From positions 496,001 to 560,000 of the forward strand of contig NZ_CP022999.1 of the NCBI RefSeq assembly GCF_002277895.1: DNA of 64,000 nucleotides. Direction: 5' to 3'. The notes under the pieces were generated by a model, which saw only the letters and a program-made list of their open reading frames with translations, had not been told where the DNA came from and made no database searches. Numbering within the stretch: the first letter of the stretch is position 1; each line of letters opens with the position of its first letter. Positions 25,822-36,479 of the stretch are shown in pieces. The position numbers were made by a program, and so were the translations under genes. The stretch is from Rhizobium sp. 11515TR. GTDB taxonomy: Bacteria; Pseudomonadota; Alphaproteobacteria; Rhizobiales; Rhizobiaceae.

Positions 25822-26522
25822 GCTCTATAATAACCTAACAACTTGGGTTTTTAAAGAGCCGTGAGGCGTTCGACTGACGCTTTCGAGCGCGAAAGGCACC
25901 GACGCATTTGAGTAAGTGGCATCTCTTATAACGCCGGTTATCTGAGATATCGCCTATGCTGGAGATTTTTTCGGCAGGCCCAAGGAGACCGATTGCTTTT
26001 CCCTTTTGAGAGAGCAAATGGCACCTTTGCAAGAAGCCGTGTAACCCCAATTTTCCTGTCGCTGCGGATGTGGAAGATCAATGCAATAGATCGACGACCA
26101 ACCAACAAGCGCTGTGCCAGGTGATGCCCGCGTCGAAGGACGCCTCGCGGTATTTTGTGAGTTTTGTGTCATCTGCAGGAAGCTTGAGGGTTACCCCTCG
26201 CTTTGATAGCTTCATCACCATGAGTGATCATACAGTGAAAAGCTAGGCGATCTGGCAAGCGTTGACTACCGTGAACGCTCCGCTACCGATCCACGTCGAT
26301 GCTGAGACCTTGCTGGCGTGCCTGAATCTTTCAACGACCGACCGTCGTTGGTGGCCACACGTATGAGCCTTCTTCAGAGAAGTCGGCGTCGAAGTCATCA
26401 TGGACATGGTTGTAGCAGGCTCGACTACATTCGATAGTCTATCAAAGGCGATTTCATTCTGGACGTCGAAGAGGACTACGAAAATGCGCGATGGATACGC
26501 GAGATGGTTGCGATCCCATAAG
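25822..26522. other. About 700 bp of apparently decayed or non-coding DNA
   Basis: No intact gene is supported. A forward frame near 26440-26520 reads FILDVEEDYENARWIREMV, which has coding character but is cut by stops on both sides, suggesting a gene remnant. The partner gene expected downstream of the antitoxin-like frame at 26523-26720 is not intact in this stretch. Confidence 0.35.
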
Positions 26523-26720
26523 CTAGCTGTCGACAGGCCCACCTCTTGCCAGGAATTGGCCCGCAGGTTCCTTGTCTTCATGAGAGATAAATCGAATCTC
26601 GAAAAAACCGTCGTTGTCACGGATTTTCTGCAGCTTACCGGACTTAGCTTCATCCAAGACTTCACGGATGCGCCTTTCGGCATCCGCCCTGTTCCATTCC
26701 TGCAGATGCCCAGTCAACAT
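26523..26720 (-). CDS. Phd/YefM-like antitoxin candidate
   Basis: A 65-residue protein with RIREVLDEAKSGKLQKIRD then EPAGQFLARGGP, resembling Phd-type antitoxins with an N-terminal DNA-binding part and a C-terminal toxin-binding tail. GAGGAG lies four bases before the ATG at 26720. No intact toxin follows on the same strand, so it may be an orphan left after decay of its partner. Family assignment is tentative. Confidence 0.45.
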   Translation of the reverse strand: MLTGHLQEWNRADAERRIREVLDEAKSGKLQKIRDNDGFFEIRFISHEDKEPAGQFLARGGPVDS

Positions 26721-27223
26721 TCGGCTCCTCCAATGGGCCTAAACTATACCCCGGCATTCCGACCCTGGAAAGCACGATCCTAGTAGAATTAAGGACCCTG
26801 CAATCAGAACAGATACACAACATGTGTTGTACATATCAAGAATATCGGTCTGCACCCAGTTAAAAGCGAGCAGCACTGCGGGTACCGCCTTTCACTGGTA
26901 GTCTTGCGGCAGCAACCTCTCAAACTGTCGCGCCAAGAACTTCCTGTGCTGTTGGAGATGACGCTCGACCCCGATTTTGGATCTGCCTTGTGGTCAAACT
27001 CTGAAAACCGTCTGGAAAACAGCGGTTACGGGAGCACCGAAAGAGCAAAACGTCGGCTATGGTTAACGAAATCCAGTACCGGCATAAGTTGTAGCACACC
27101 CATCCGCGTCGATGCCTATAACTTGTCGCGAACGAAAGACGCTGCGGTATCGAGTTCTTGAATATTGAGCGCGGGAAATTTTCGCAGATTTCTTTGGTGG
27201 CAAGGAAAATTCGATGTGAAAGA

Positions 27224-27276
27224 ATTTACGACGGCGCGACTAGCGACGCTCGCGCCACCTGGGAAAAATCGTAAAT
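27224..27276. repeat. Nested inverted repeats in non-coding DNA
   Basis: ATTTACGA (27224-27231) pairs with TCGTAAAT (27269-27276), and inside it GGCGCGA (27233-27239) pairs with TCGCGCC (27250-27256). The spacing is asymmetric, with a 12-base bulge on the right side. Confidence 0.55.
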
Positions 27277-27742
27277 CCGAAACGCCTATATAGATAACTC
27301 TTGCTCTCCCCGCGCGACCAAAACCGGGATAGGAAGCCCGGCGTTCCGGCGCTCGAACGAATACAAGCCGAGTGTGCTGTACCGACCCTTATCAAGGGCT
27401 CCCAGCCACCCTCTAAACGGGTACCGCGGGATGCGAACCACGAGCTTCGCGAACATTTCCTAATGTCATCTAGCAAAGAAGACCACTCATGAACGACAAG
27501 AAAATTCACAGCGATTTCTTGAATTTTTCAAGGAAATCAACGAATAAACGAGTTCTTGAATTTTCCTACGACCTCAAGCAAGTCAAGCAGCGCGACGAAA
27601 TTCAGACCATCGTCCTTGGGTTGTATTCTTCGCATGACGCCATGTTCCAATAGATCGTCTCGGGGTCTTTGAAAGCTTGAACAAAGGCCGACGAACGTCT
27701 TATATGAGACCTACCGGTGCCAATTGATTGGTGCCGAAAATC

Positions 27743-27775
27743 AAAACGGGCCGCTCCGCAAAAGCGACCCGTTTT
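27743..27775. terminator. Terminator-like hairpin
   Basis: AAAACGGGCCGCT (27743-27755) pairs with AGCGACCCGTTTT (27763-27775) with one mismatch and a 7-base loop, followed by T. It would work in both directions, but no clear gene ends just before it on either side. Confidence 0.55.
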
Positions 27776-28151
27776 TAGATGTCGCAACTCAATCGCACTT
27801 GGTTGCGGCTTATGGTTTTCAACTAAGGAGAAAAAAACCATGCAATATATGTAGCCGCACACCCACCAAAAATCAAACGGGAAACCGGTTGCCATCTCCG
27901 TATGACGCGTAAATCGTTAACGGCAGGTCGCGATCCTGTGTCTCACGCTCGCCGGATGTAGATCTCCGAGACAACCACATGTCCTGGAGATCGGCAGGAC
28001 CAAAGACTAACGCGCTGGTATAGCATGAGGGAGGATTGGCCTTCCTGTGTCGAACCACGCCTGCCAGTCGGGTCTGCACCAAACGGCGCTCAGTTTTTGT
28101 TTTTCACCCAATAAGCCGCCGCCTTCGCGCGCGGCAACGGAGAAGTGTGCC

Positions 28152-28307
28152 ATGCCCAAGCCTAAAGAAGCCATATCCGCGTTCCTCACCGATCTACTCG
28201 ACATTGAGCGTCTCCCCTTCTCCGAACTTGAGGTCGTTCCCGTAGAAGAGGAGATCGCGAGAATGCTCTGCAAGGTTTCCGACCGACCCGGCCCATGCGG
28301 TCTGTAA
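28152..28307 (+). CDS. Small hypothetical protein
   Basis: A 51-residue acidic protein (MPKPKEAISAFLTDLLDIER, later VVPVEEEIARML). GGAGAAG at 28139-28145 lies seven bases before the ATG. No family recognised; codon pattern looks coding. Confidence is low because of its size. Confidence 0.38.
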   Translation: MPKPKEAISAFLTDLLDIERLPFSELEVVPVEEEIARMLCKVSDRPGPCGL

Positions 28308-28943
28308 AGCTCGAATTTGAGTATGTCGCCTTCGCGGAGACCCAGTTCCCGCGATTGGCGCAACTATGGGAGCATCATCATGCAATTCAGGTTGGAAAAG
28401 CGATATGGGGAAGGCCAACTCGCACACCGATATCCGAGCTGCGCCGGAAGGAAACAGCCCATCGGTTCGCTTCATCGAAAATTAACCTTTGCCAGCGACG
28501 CTTTTGTTCAAGTTGGTCCTCTTTTCGGCCAACGCACGGAGAGAAGCAATGCTGGCGATACGAATAACGGCCCAAGCAGCTTCGACTTTGAACTAGGCGT
28601 TAGCTTGTTCCGGTCGATGTCTGCGATGCTGAACGACGCAGATTGCACGAAGACCGGTATGGCAGTTGATCACAATTGTGATCATACGCCGGAAGTCCGC
28701 TCAACAACAACACGCCGCGGCTACGCGAGCAATTGCTTGCTCGGAAATGTCGTCGTCGACATGCGCGTTGCATCCGTGTTCTCCAAGCGTCTTCCCGTCG
28801 AATTCCGATAGCAGCTCCGACCAAGTTACCTGGTCGGTTTCCCATCATAGCCGCCCCACGCACTGCGTGAGACGGCGGATTCTTGAACTTCGTGGGCCTA
28901 GCCTTCGCGAGTGGCGAGAGCTTGTACCTTGAGGAAGCGAACA
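28308..28943. other. Intergenic region with overlapping weak frames and a palindrome
   Basis: Forward frames 28295-28567 and 28317-28811 overlap in different phases, and neither is convincing. The 18-bp perfect palindrome at 28668-28685 is the main structure. The promoter of the gene at 28944 should lie near the right end. Confidence 0.35.
28668..28685. promoter_or_regulatory. Perfect 18-bp palindrome TGATCACAATTGTGATCA
   Basis: Every base pairs in the dyad. It lies 259 bp upstream of the gene at 28944 in a stretch without a convincing gene, and has the size of a dimeric regulator site. The arms face the opposite way to a CRP/FNR site. Confidence 0.45.
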
Positions 28944-29525
28944 ATGAAAAAATCCCGCAAATCGAATCTCCGCAAATACGCGGATATGCGCCTCAACAAT
29001 GAACCCGGAGAGGTGATCTCAAACGATCGGCTACATCGCCATATCAACTGGCTTGCCCAAGACGAACGAAACTTTGGTCCTGCCACAGCATTGGAGATGT
29101 TCGGGCAAGTCTTCCCGTCCTCATCTTCGGTGCCGCTATGGCTCCGTCCCGGAACGCCTAAACAGTGCTTTGTAAACGCGACAGCCATCGCACTTTCTCG
29201 CGACGATGCCGTGTACGCCGAGGGATACGCGCTGTGCGAGGACGTTCCGGTACCGCTTCACCACGCCTGGGTCATCAATCGGAGGGGGGCGGTCATCGAG
29301 ACCACCTGGGAGCTCGGTCCATCGCATTGTTACCTGGGAATTCCATTCAAAACTGATTTCGTTGCCCAGGTTCTGCTGGAAGATGGGCAATGTGGTCTTC
29401 TGGATCCTCCGCTGATGCGTCGCCGAGCCAGCTCTCCCGATCAATTCAGACAAATCGTCGAGTTCGGGTTCGGAACTAAAATCGAACCGCTTCCCGCATC
29501 GGCGATCGGGAGGACGCTGCGATGA
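28944..29525 (+). CDS. Hypothetical protein with conserved-looking Cys and His blocks
   Basis: A 193-residue protein beginning MKKSRKSNLRKYADMR. The central region reads CFVNATAIAL, then YAEGYALCEDVPVPLHHAWV, then VIETTW and YLGIPF. A cysteine at the head of a helix followed by HAW and a further polar residue is the arrangement seen in papain-like and NlpC-like cysteine hydrolases, so an enzymatic role is possible but unproven. ATG at 28944 is preceded by AGGAAG. It lies just upstream of the tnsA gene and may be cargo of, or an accessory to, the Tn7-like element. Confidence 0.65.
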   Translation: MKKSRKSNLRKYADMRLNNEPGEVISNDRLHRHINWLAQDERNFGPATALEMFGQVFPSSSSVPLWLRPGTPKQCFVNATAIALSRDDAVYAEGYALCEDVPVPLHHAWVINRRGAVIETTWELGPSHCYLGIPFKTDFVAQVLLEDGQCGLLDPPLMRRRASSPDQFRQIVEFGFGTKIEPLPASAIGRTLR

Positions 29526-30480
29526 TTATCAGCAACGCGACACATCGTTCCGACTACGGAGCCGGCATCAATTTGGTCGGCGATATGGCCTGCAGCACAC
29601 CCAAAGCATGGGGTCGCCGATGGGTTTTCGGACGCAGCAAACCACGTCACTCGCTGCATTTCACCGCAGCGTTCTGCCACCGTCCTTTCAAGATACCCAG
29701 CAATCTAAGGTCATTGAGAAGCAAGAAGGGCTTAACTACCCCGCGCCCGCGTAACTCCACATGCCAGAGGGCTCAGATGCCTGGAATTGATCCGTCATTC
29801 ATCATCGCCGCCATGCTCCAGCGCCGCAATGGGATCGATATGATCTCGAAGGCCTACGAGCAAACAACGGTTTATGCCAAGCCGGACCGCCTCACTCGGA
29901 AACAGCCATCATTTTCAAACGACAATGCCGGTCAGAATTTGCTCAGTGGTGAACCGGATATCGACTGGGACTCAGCATATCCAGAGACTGGTGCGGCGGC
30001 CCGCAAGATTGCCTTGCGCAACAAACCAGGCACCAAACCAGTAGAACATCGCAAGAGCATTGTTACAAACCGCGTTCAGGCGATTGATCCGAACACCAAT
30101 ACCCGTCTTCGCCTGGAGAGCAGTCTTGAGCACGATGCGATGATCATGTTCATGGCCGACCCAAAAGTCGTGGCGATTCAGGCTCAATTCGGTCCCGTAT
30201 GGTTCAAGCGCGAAGACGTCTGGCACAAGCACTACTTCGACCTTTGTGTGGATTACGCCTCAGGCTGCCGTGGCCTTTTTGCCGTCCGCCATCAAAAAAA
30301 AGCAGCCGAAGTCGAGCACGATCTTGAACTCATCCGCAGCCACGACTTGCGCAACCACGCTCACTTCGCACGTGTTCTGACCGAGAAGATCATCACCAGG
30401 CCGGCCGTTTACAGTGCCTCCTGTCAGTACCGGAGCAATACTCCCCACTAGTGCCGTTTGAATCTTCCCCAGGTGCTGCG

Positions 30481-30520
30481 GCCGCCGGTCTTCCGGGGCG
30501 CGCCCCGGAAGACCGGCGGC
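30481..30520. repeat. Perfect 40-bp palindrome inside the IS21 left end
   Basis: Twenty bases starting GCCGCCGGTCTTCC are followed without spacer by their exact reverse complement. It lies between the IS terminus and istA. In RNA it would form a very stable hairpin that could block transcription entering from outside the element. Confidence 0.9.
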
Positions 30521-30565
30521 GCGTCATCGCCGATACTCCTTCCGATGGTCGGAAGGGGGATATTG

Positions 30566-32703
<2,138 letters not shown>

Positions 32704-33009
32704 TTGGGGAATTTTACTTCGGCACTTCTGGGGAAAATTCACGCGGCATTGACACCTCCCAGATTCTCCGTGCCAGGCGGTTAAACAACGAAGAGAACAA
32801 TCGGCTGGTGATGAACGCGTTGAAGGAAGCCGGCGGTGTCGCACGAGTAGCCGACGTGCTGTCTGGCATCCCCGATCTGACCGTTAGCTGCGCATGGGAT
32901 GCTCTTTGGGCGTTGATCGGGCGCGGTCAAGTGGCCCACCACCATATCCGCGCCCATCAGGTCAACCTGGAATTTCACTCGTTAATCCGTCTTACAGAAG
33001 GAGTCGATC

Positions 33010-35433
33010 ATGAACATTGCTAACCGTCCCTCAAGTTCAGCATTTACGAAGTTCGCCATCGAACCGGACGATCTAGTTACTGTCTACGGACATCCGATGC
33101 GTCTCGTCGGCCAATCGGGGGAAAATGTCATCCTGCAATCGATCACCGGCAATCTGAAGGCAAAGCCCAGATCGTACAGCTGGCAACTGATCTCCAAGTT
33201 TCTTGGCATGGGCAAACTCGAGATTGAAAAAGGCCATTTCGGCGTGCCTGCCGAAATCAAGCGGTCGCAGAGGGAAGCGTGCCCCGGGCTTGAACCGGAG
33301 ACAGTTTTGCGGGCGCGCATGGTTTCCGAGTTTCTCGCCCAGGAATATGGGGAGGACAACATCAATGAAATTGCTCATCGTTCCAGAAACGACATCGAAA
33401 GATTTATGGCCGTCTTCAAAGTGGAAAACGCGGCACTGATTCAAGAAGCACGACACAGCATTGAAAAGAAGGGCAAAGGTAAGCTCTTCGTGAGCCCGCG
33501 TCAGTTTCTGCGTCTCGTAAAAAAGTTCGAAGATGGACATCTGCAGCCGGAATCACTGGCAGATCGCCGAGCAGGACGCTCTGGCTCCGGCAGCACATTC
33601 ACTCGCGACGAGCTGACCTTTCAGCTTCGTTTCGCCGATGAGTATCGTACGCCTGATAAAAAGACCATCAAGCAATGCTGGCTCGATATGCACTTGGCCA
33701 ACCGCACGCTCATTAAGCAGGGACAGCCCAGCTATAGACTTCCATCGCTTTCGACCTTCCGGAGGTTGGTAAAGGAGGGCAACGACTTTCTTAATGAAGC
33801 AGGTCAATCAACGAACGTGGAGAGAATTAAGCGGAAGTACGATTTTAAACAGCGAGGTCTCCAGCCGGATCGCCCTTTGCAGATCGTGGAGATGGACGAA
33901 CACGAATTCGATCTCATGGTGTTATGCACCAAGAATGGCATCTGGAATTACCTACATCCAGAGGTAAGAGCACGGATCGAGAAGATTCGCAGGGCGTGGA
34001 TTTGCGTGGCATTGGACGCATTCACGCGCTCTGTATGCGGGATGAAAATTCTGAGAGGCAGCCCGGATGCTAGCTCGGCCGTGGCTACCCTTGCGATGGT
34101 CGCACGAACCAAAGACAAAATCGCCGCTTCGGTTGGCGCACTGACAGAATGGCCGCAGTGCGGCACGCCGGAGGCGATCCACACAGATGCGGGAGCGGGC
34201 TTCGTCTCGGCGAAGTTCGAGTTAGCGTGCATGATGTTCACAGGCACCCATCGTATCCCACCATCGAAGCATCCCCACCTGAGAGCAAGGGTCGAGCGAT
34301 TTTTCAAAACTCTCAATCAGAGATACATTCATTTCTTTCAAGGTCGTACGTTCTCCAACCCACTCTTGAAAGATCAGTACGATTCAACAAAGCACGCCAC
34401 GATCACCGATGAGGAATTGTCTGATCTTCTGGTACGCCTCATCGTCGATTGCTACCACAACACCAAGCATCGCTCTCTCGGTATGACGCCACTTGAGGCC
34501 TGGTACCGTGGGTCACAACTTGCGAAAGGCGCAGTTGCTCCGCCACCGAGCGCGCGGGAGTACCGCGAAGCATTTGGAGCTACGCTAACCGTCAAAATTG
34601 GTACTGCCGGGATCGAAATTCTTGGAAATATCTATTCCAGCCCGAAGCTGCTCGAGATCCGGAAAAAATGGTTCGACTCCACGTTAATCGTTCGCATGAG
34701 CGACGAGGATATCTCCACGATTTCTGTCAAACACAAGTTCCTGCACAAATGGATCGACGTGCCCGCGGTTTTCACCGGTCTCAAGGGAACTACACTCGAG
34801 GAGTGGGGAGAAACCGTTCGTTATCTCAAAGAAACCTTTCCCGGTGGGCACGAGCATAGTCAGCAAACTGTGATGCAGGCCATGGCGGCCGTGAAGGAGG
34901 TCATCCGCAAGTCTAAGTCGCGCCCTGGTGTCATTTTGCATACGCCGCTCGAGGAAAAGATCGCTCGGTATCAGGAAACGGCCAACTCCTTCCACTACAA
35001 CCAGCGGCAGGAATACGACTACGGACAGTACATTGGGACTGTGGAGACGAGCGACGACAAGCTTGAGGAATTCTTCGACGACGGTTTCGAGGCGGCGGTC
35101 TTCAATGAAGACAGCGAGAATCCCCTGCTGGGTACCGATGTTAGTAGAATGTTCGAGAAGGCCGACCCATTCGCCCCCGAAGACGGAAGCTTCGATAGAT
35201 CCGCCTTTGTTTCCGACGCCAAGCGCCTGCTTCCTCCCGACCAGCGGGCCGATGACGAAAATAGTACGACTCGTCGCAGCAAAAGGAAGACGGCTCCGCG
35301 GGCCGCCAAGGCGTCCACATTGAGATCGGATAATCCGCCGCCTACTCCTGAAAATGAACCTGTCAGGAGCGAAACCGAACAGACGCAACCAAAGAGCTTC
35401 GGGTTCGAGCGCCGCCCGAGGAGGGAAAAATAA
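33010..35433 (+). CDS. tnsB: TnsB/TniA-like DDE transposase of a Tn7-like element
   Basis: An 807-residue transposase of the retroviral-integrase superfamily. N-terminal DNA-binding domains precede the catalytic core: D296 in VEMDEHEFDL, D393 in IHTDAGAGF and E429 in RARVERFFKT. A Mu-type beta-barrel domain (about 520-600) and a long acidic, then basic, C-terminal tail follow; in Tn7 the TnsB tail contacts TnsC. AAGGAG lies six bases before the ATG. The start overlaps the end of tnsA by 14 bases and the stop overlaps tnsC (TAATG), so the four genes form one operon. The protein appears intact. Confidence 0.93.
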   Translation: MNIANRPSSSAFTKFAIEPDDLVTVYGHPMRLVGQSGENVILQSITGNLKAKPRSYSWQLISKFLGMGKLEIEKGHFGVPAEIKRSQREACPGLEPETVLRARMVSEFLAQEYGEDNINEIAHRSRNDIERFMAVFKVENAALIQEARHSIEKKGKGKLFVSPRQFLRLVKKFEDGHLQPESLADRRAGRSGSGSTFTRDELTFQLRFADEYRTPDKKTIKQCWLDMHLANRTLIKQGQPSYRLPSLSTFRRLVKEGNDFLNEAGQSTNVERIKRKYDFKQRGLQPDRPLQIVEMDEHEFDLMVLCTKNGIWNYLHPEVRARIEKIRRAWICVALDAFTRSVCGMKILRGSPDASSAVATLAMVARTKDKIAASVGALTEWPQCGTPEAIHTDAGAGFVSAKFELACMMFTGTHRIPPSKHPHLRARVERFFKTLNQRYIHFFQGRTFSNPLLKDQYDSTKHATITDEELSDLLVRLIVDCYHNTKHRSLGMTPLEAWYRGSQLAKGAVAPPPSAREYREAFGATLTVKIGTAGIEILGNIYSSPKLLEIRKKWFDSTLIVRMSDEDISTISVKHKFLHKWIDVPAVFTGLKGTTLEEWGETVRYLKETFPGGHEHSQQTVMQAMAAVKEVIRKSKSRPGVILHTPLEEKIARYQETANSFHYNQRQEYDYGQYIGTVETSDDKLEEFFDDGFEAAVFNEDSENPLLGTDVSRMFEKADPFAPEDGSFDRSAFVSDAKRLLPPDQRADDENSTTRRSKRKTAPRAAKASTLRSDNPPPTPENEPVRSETEQTQPKSFGFERRPRREK

Positions 35434-36479
35434 TGTCCGAACAAAGCCGTAACTATCTCTCTCGGGAACTACTGCGTAAGCGGGTAACGGCAAAAATTAT
35501 CGATCGGGCAGCGCTGCTCCAGGATCTGAGTGAGGTTTACGTCACTACCGATCGAGACAGGGAGATGACGATGGAGTTGGAAGTGATGATTGCCCATATG
35601 TTGAACCCGAATACCCGGGCTGGCTATGCTGTAGCCGTTACCGGACCGTCCGGAGCCGGGAAAAGTACTCTGGTCAACCAGAGGCTCGATGCGACGACCG
35701 AGTTCGAGACATTCGATGATGGGTATGGCAACGATGTGGAATTTTGTCTCCGTGTGCAGACACCCTCGTCTTGCACAGCCCTCACCCTCGGTACAGCGAT
35801 CCTTACCGCCTCCGGGTATCCCCTACAGAAGATGAGAGACGAAGACGAGGTCTGGAGGACAGTGCGGAATAGGCTGCAGCGGAAGATGCACAAAGTCATC
35901 TTTCTCGATGAATTCCAGCACGTCCTGAAGGGGTCACAGGCGAAGGGAGCTGCCCATCTAACCAACCAGATCAAGTTGCTTATGCAGGATCCCGACTGGC
36001 CTGTATGGCTAATTATCGCTGGTATTCCGGACATCATGGAGTTCGTCAATCGCGACGTCTGGCAACAGGCGGATCGCCGGATCGGCGAAATCTCTATTGA
36101 TGGGCTCACCGATACAGAGGGCGATATCGAGCAGACTCGAGAGATGATCAAGGTGTTTGCCGAGACCTGCAAGCTCAAACTTGCGCTCCCCCTGCTCGAT
36201 GATTTCATTCGCCAGTTAATGCATGGCGCTTTGTGGCGCTTCGGTATCTCTATCCAACTCACCAAACGGTCGATTGAATCGGCCCTTTGGGACGAGAAGG
36301 GAAATTCATCGCTCAGCCATGCCCATTTCGTCGATGGTTACCGCCGCCTCTCGCGATGCACCAGGGTCAGCAACGTCTTTATGTCTCCCGACTGGCGGCG
36401 TATTCAGCGTGAAATAGGAAGGAATGGCAAACTCACGTCTAGTTTCAAACTTCTCGACCGGGAGCTCGAAAGGCTGTGA
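35433..36479 (+). CDS. tnsC: TnsC/TniB-like AAA+ transposition regulator
   Basis: A 348-residue AAA+ ATPase. Walker A is GPSGAGKST (about 70-78), Walker B is VIFLDEFQHVL (about 153-163), and the sensor region contains IAGIPDIMEF and RRIGEISI. In Tn7-type systems TnsC links target-site proteins (TniQ/TnsD) to the TnsA-TnsB transposase and controls target immunity. Overlaps at both ends (TAATG with tnsB, GTGA with tniQ) indicate translational coupling. No damage is visible. Confidence 0.93.
   Translation: MSEQSRNYLSRELLRKRVTAKIIDRAALLQDLSEVYVTTDRDREMTMELEVMIAHMLNPNTRAGYAVAVTGPSGAGKSTLVNQRLDATTEFETFDDGYGNDVEFCLRVQTPSSCTALTLGTAILTASGYPLQKMRDEDEVWRTVRNRLQRKMHKVIFLDEFQHVLKGSQAKGAAHLTNQIKLLMQDPDWPVWLIIAGIPDIMEFVNRDVWQQADRRIGEISIDGLTDTEGDIEQTREMIKVFAETCKLKLALPLLDDFIRQLMHGALWRFGISIQLTKRSIESALWDEKGNSSLSHAHFVDGYRRLSRCTRVSNVFMSPDWRRIQREIGRNGKLTSSFKLLDRELERL

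Larger units (their letters stand above)
26721..28151. other. 1.4 kb without a convincing gene; structured, AT-rich segments
   Basis: Short frames on both strands carry no recognisable motif. Notable content: the nested hairpin at 27224-27276, several GAAAATTC / GAATTTTC-type motifs between 27170 and 27560, a terminator at 27743-27775, and AAGGAG followed by a four-codon frame (ATG CAA TAT ATG TAG) at 27824-27855. This could include the end of a transposable element or a non-coding RNA, but neither can be shown here. Confidence 0.4.

Noticed and set aside
28668-28685. CRP or FNR binding site
   Set aside because: The palindrome arms are in the opposite orientation (GATCACA facing TGTGATC) to the TGTGA-N6-TCACA pattern.
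29522-29776. N-terminal 85 codons as part of tnsA
   Set aside because: The frame starts at an overlap with the previous stop, but the residues look non-coding and a better start with AGAGG lies at 29777.
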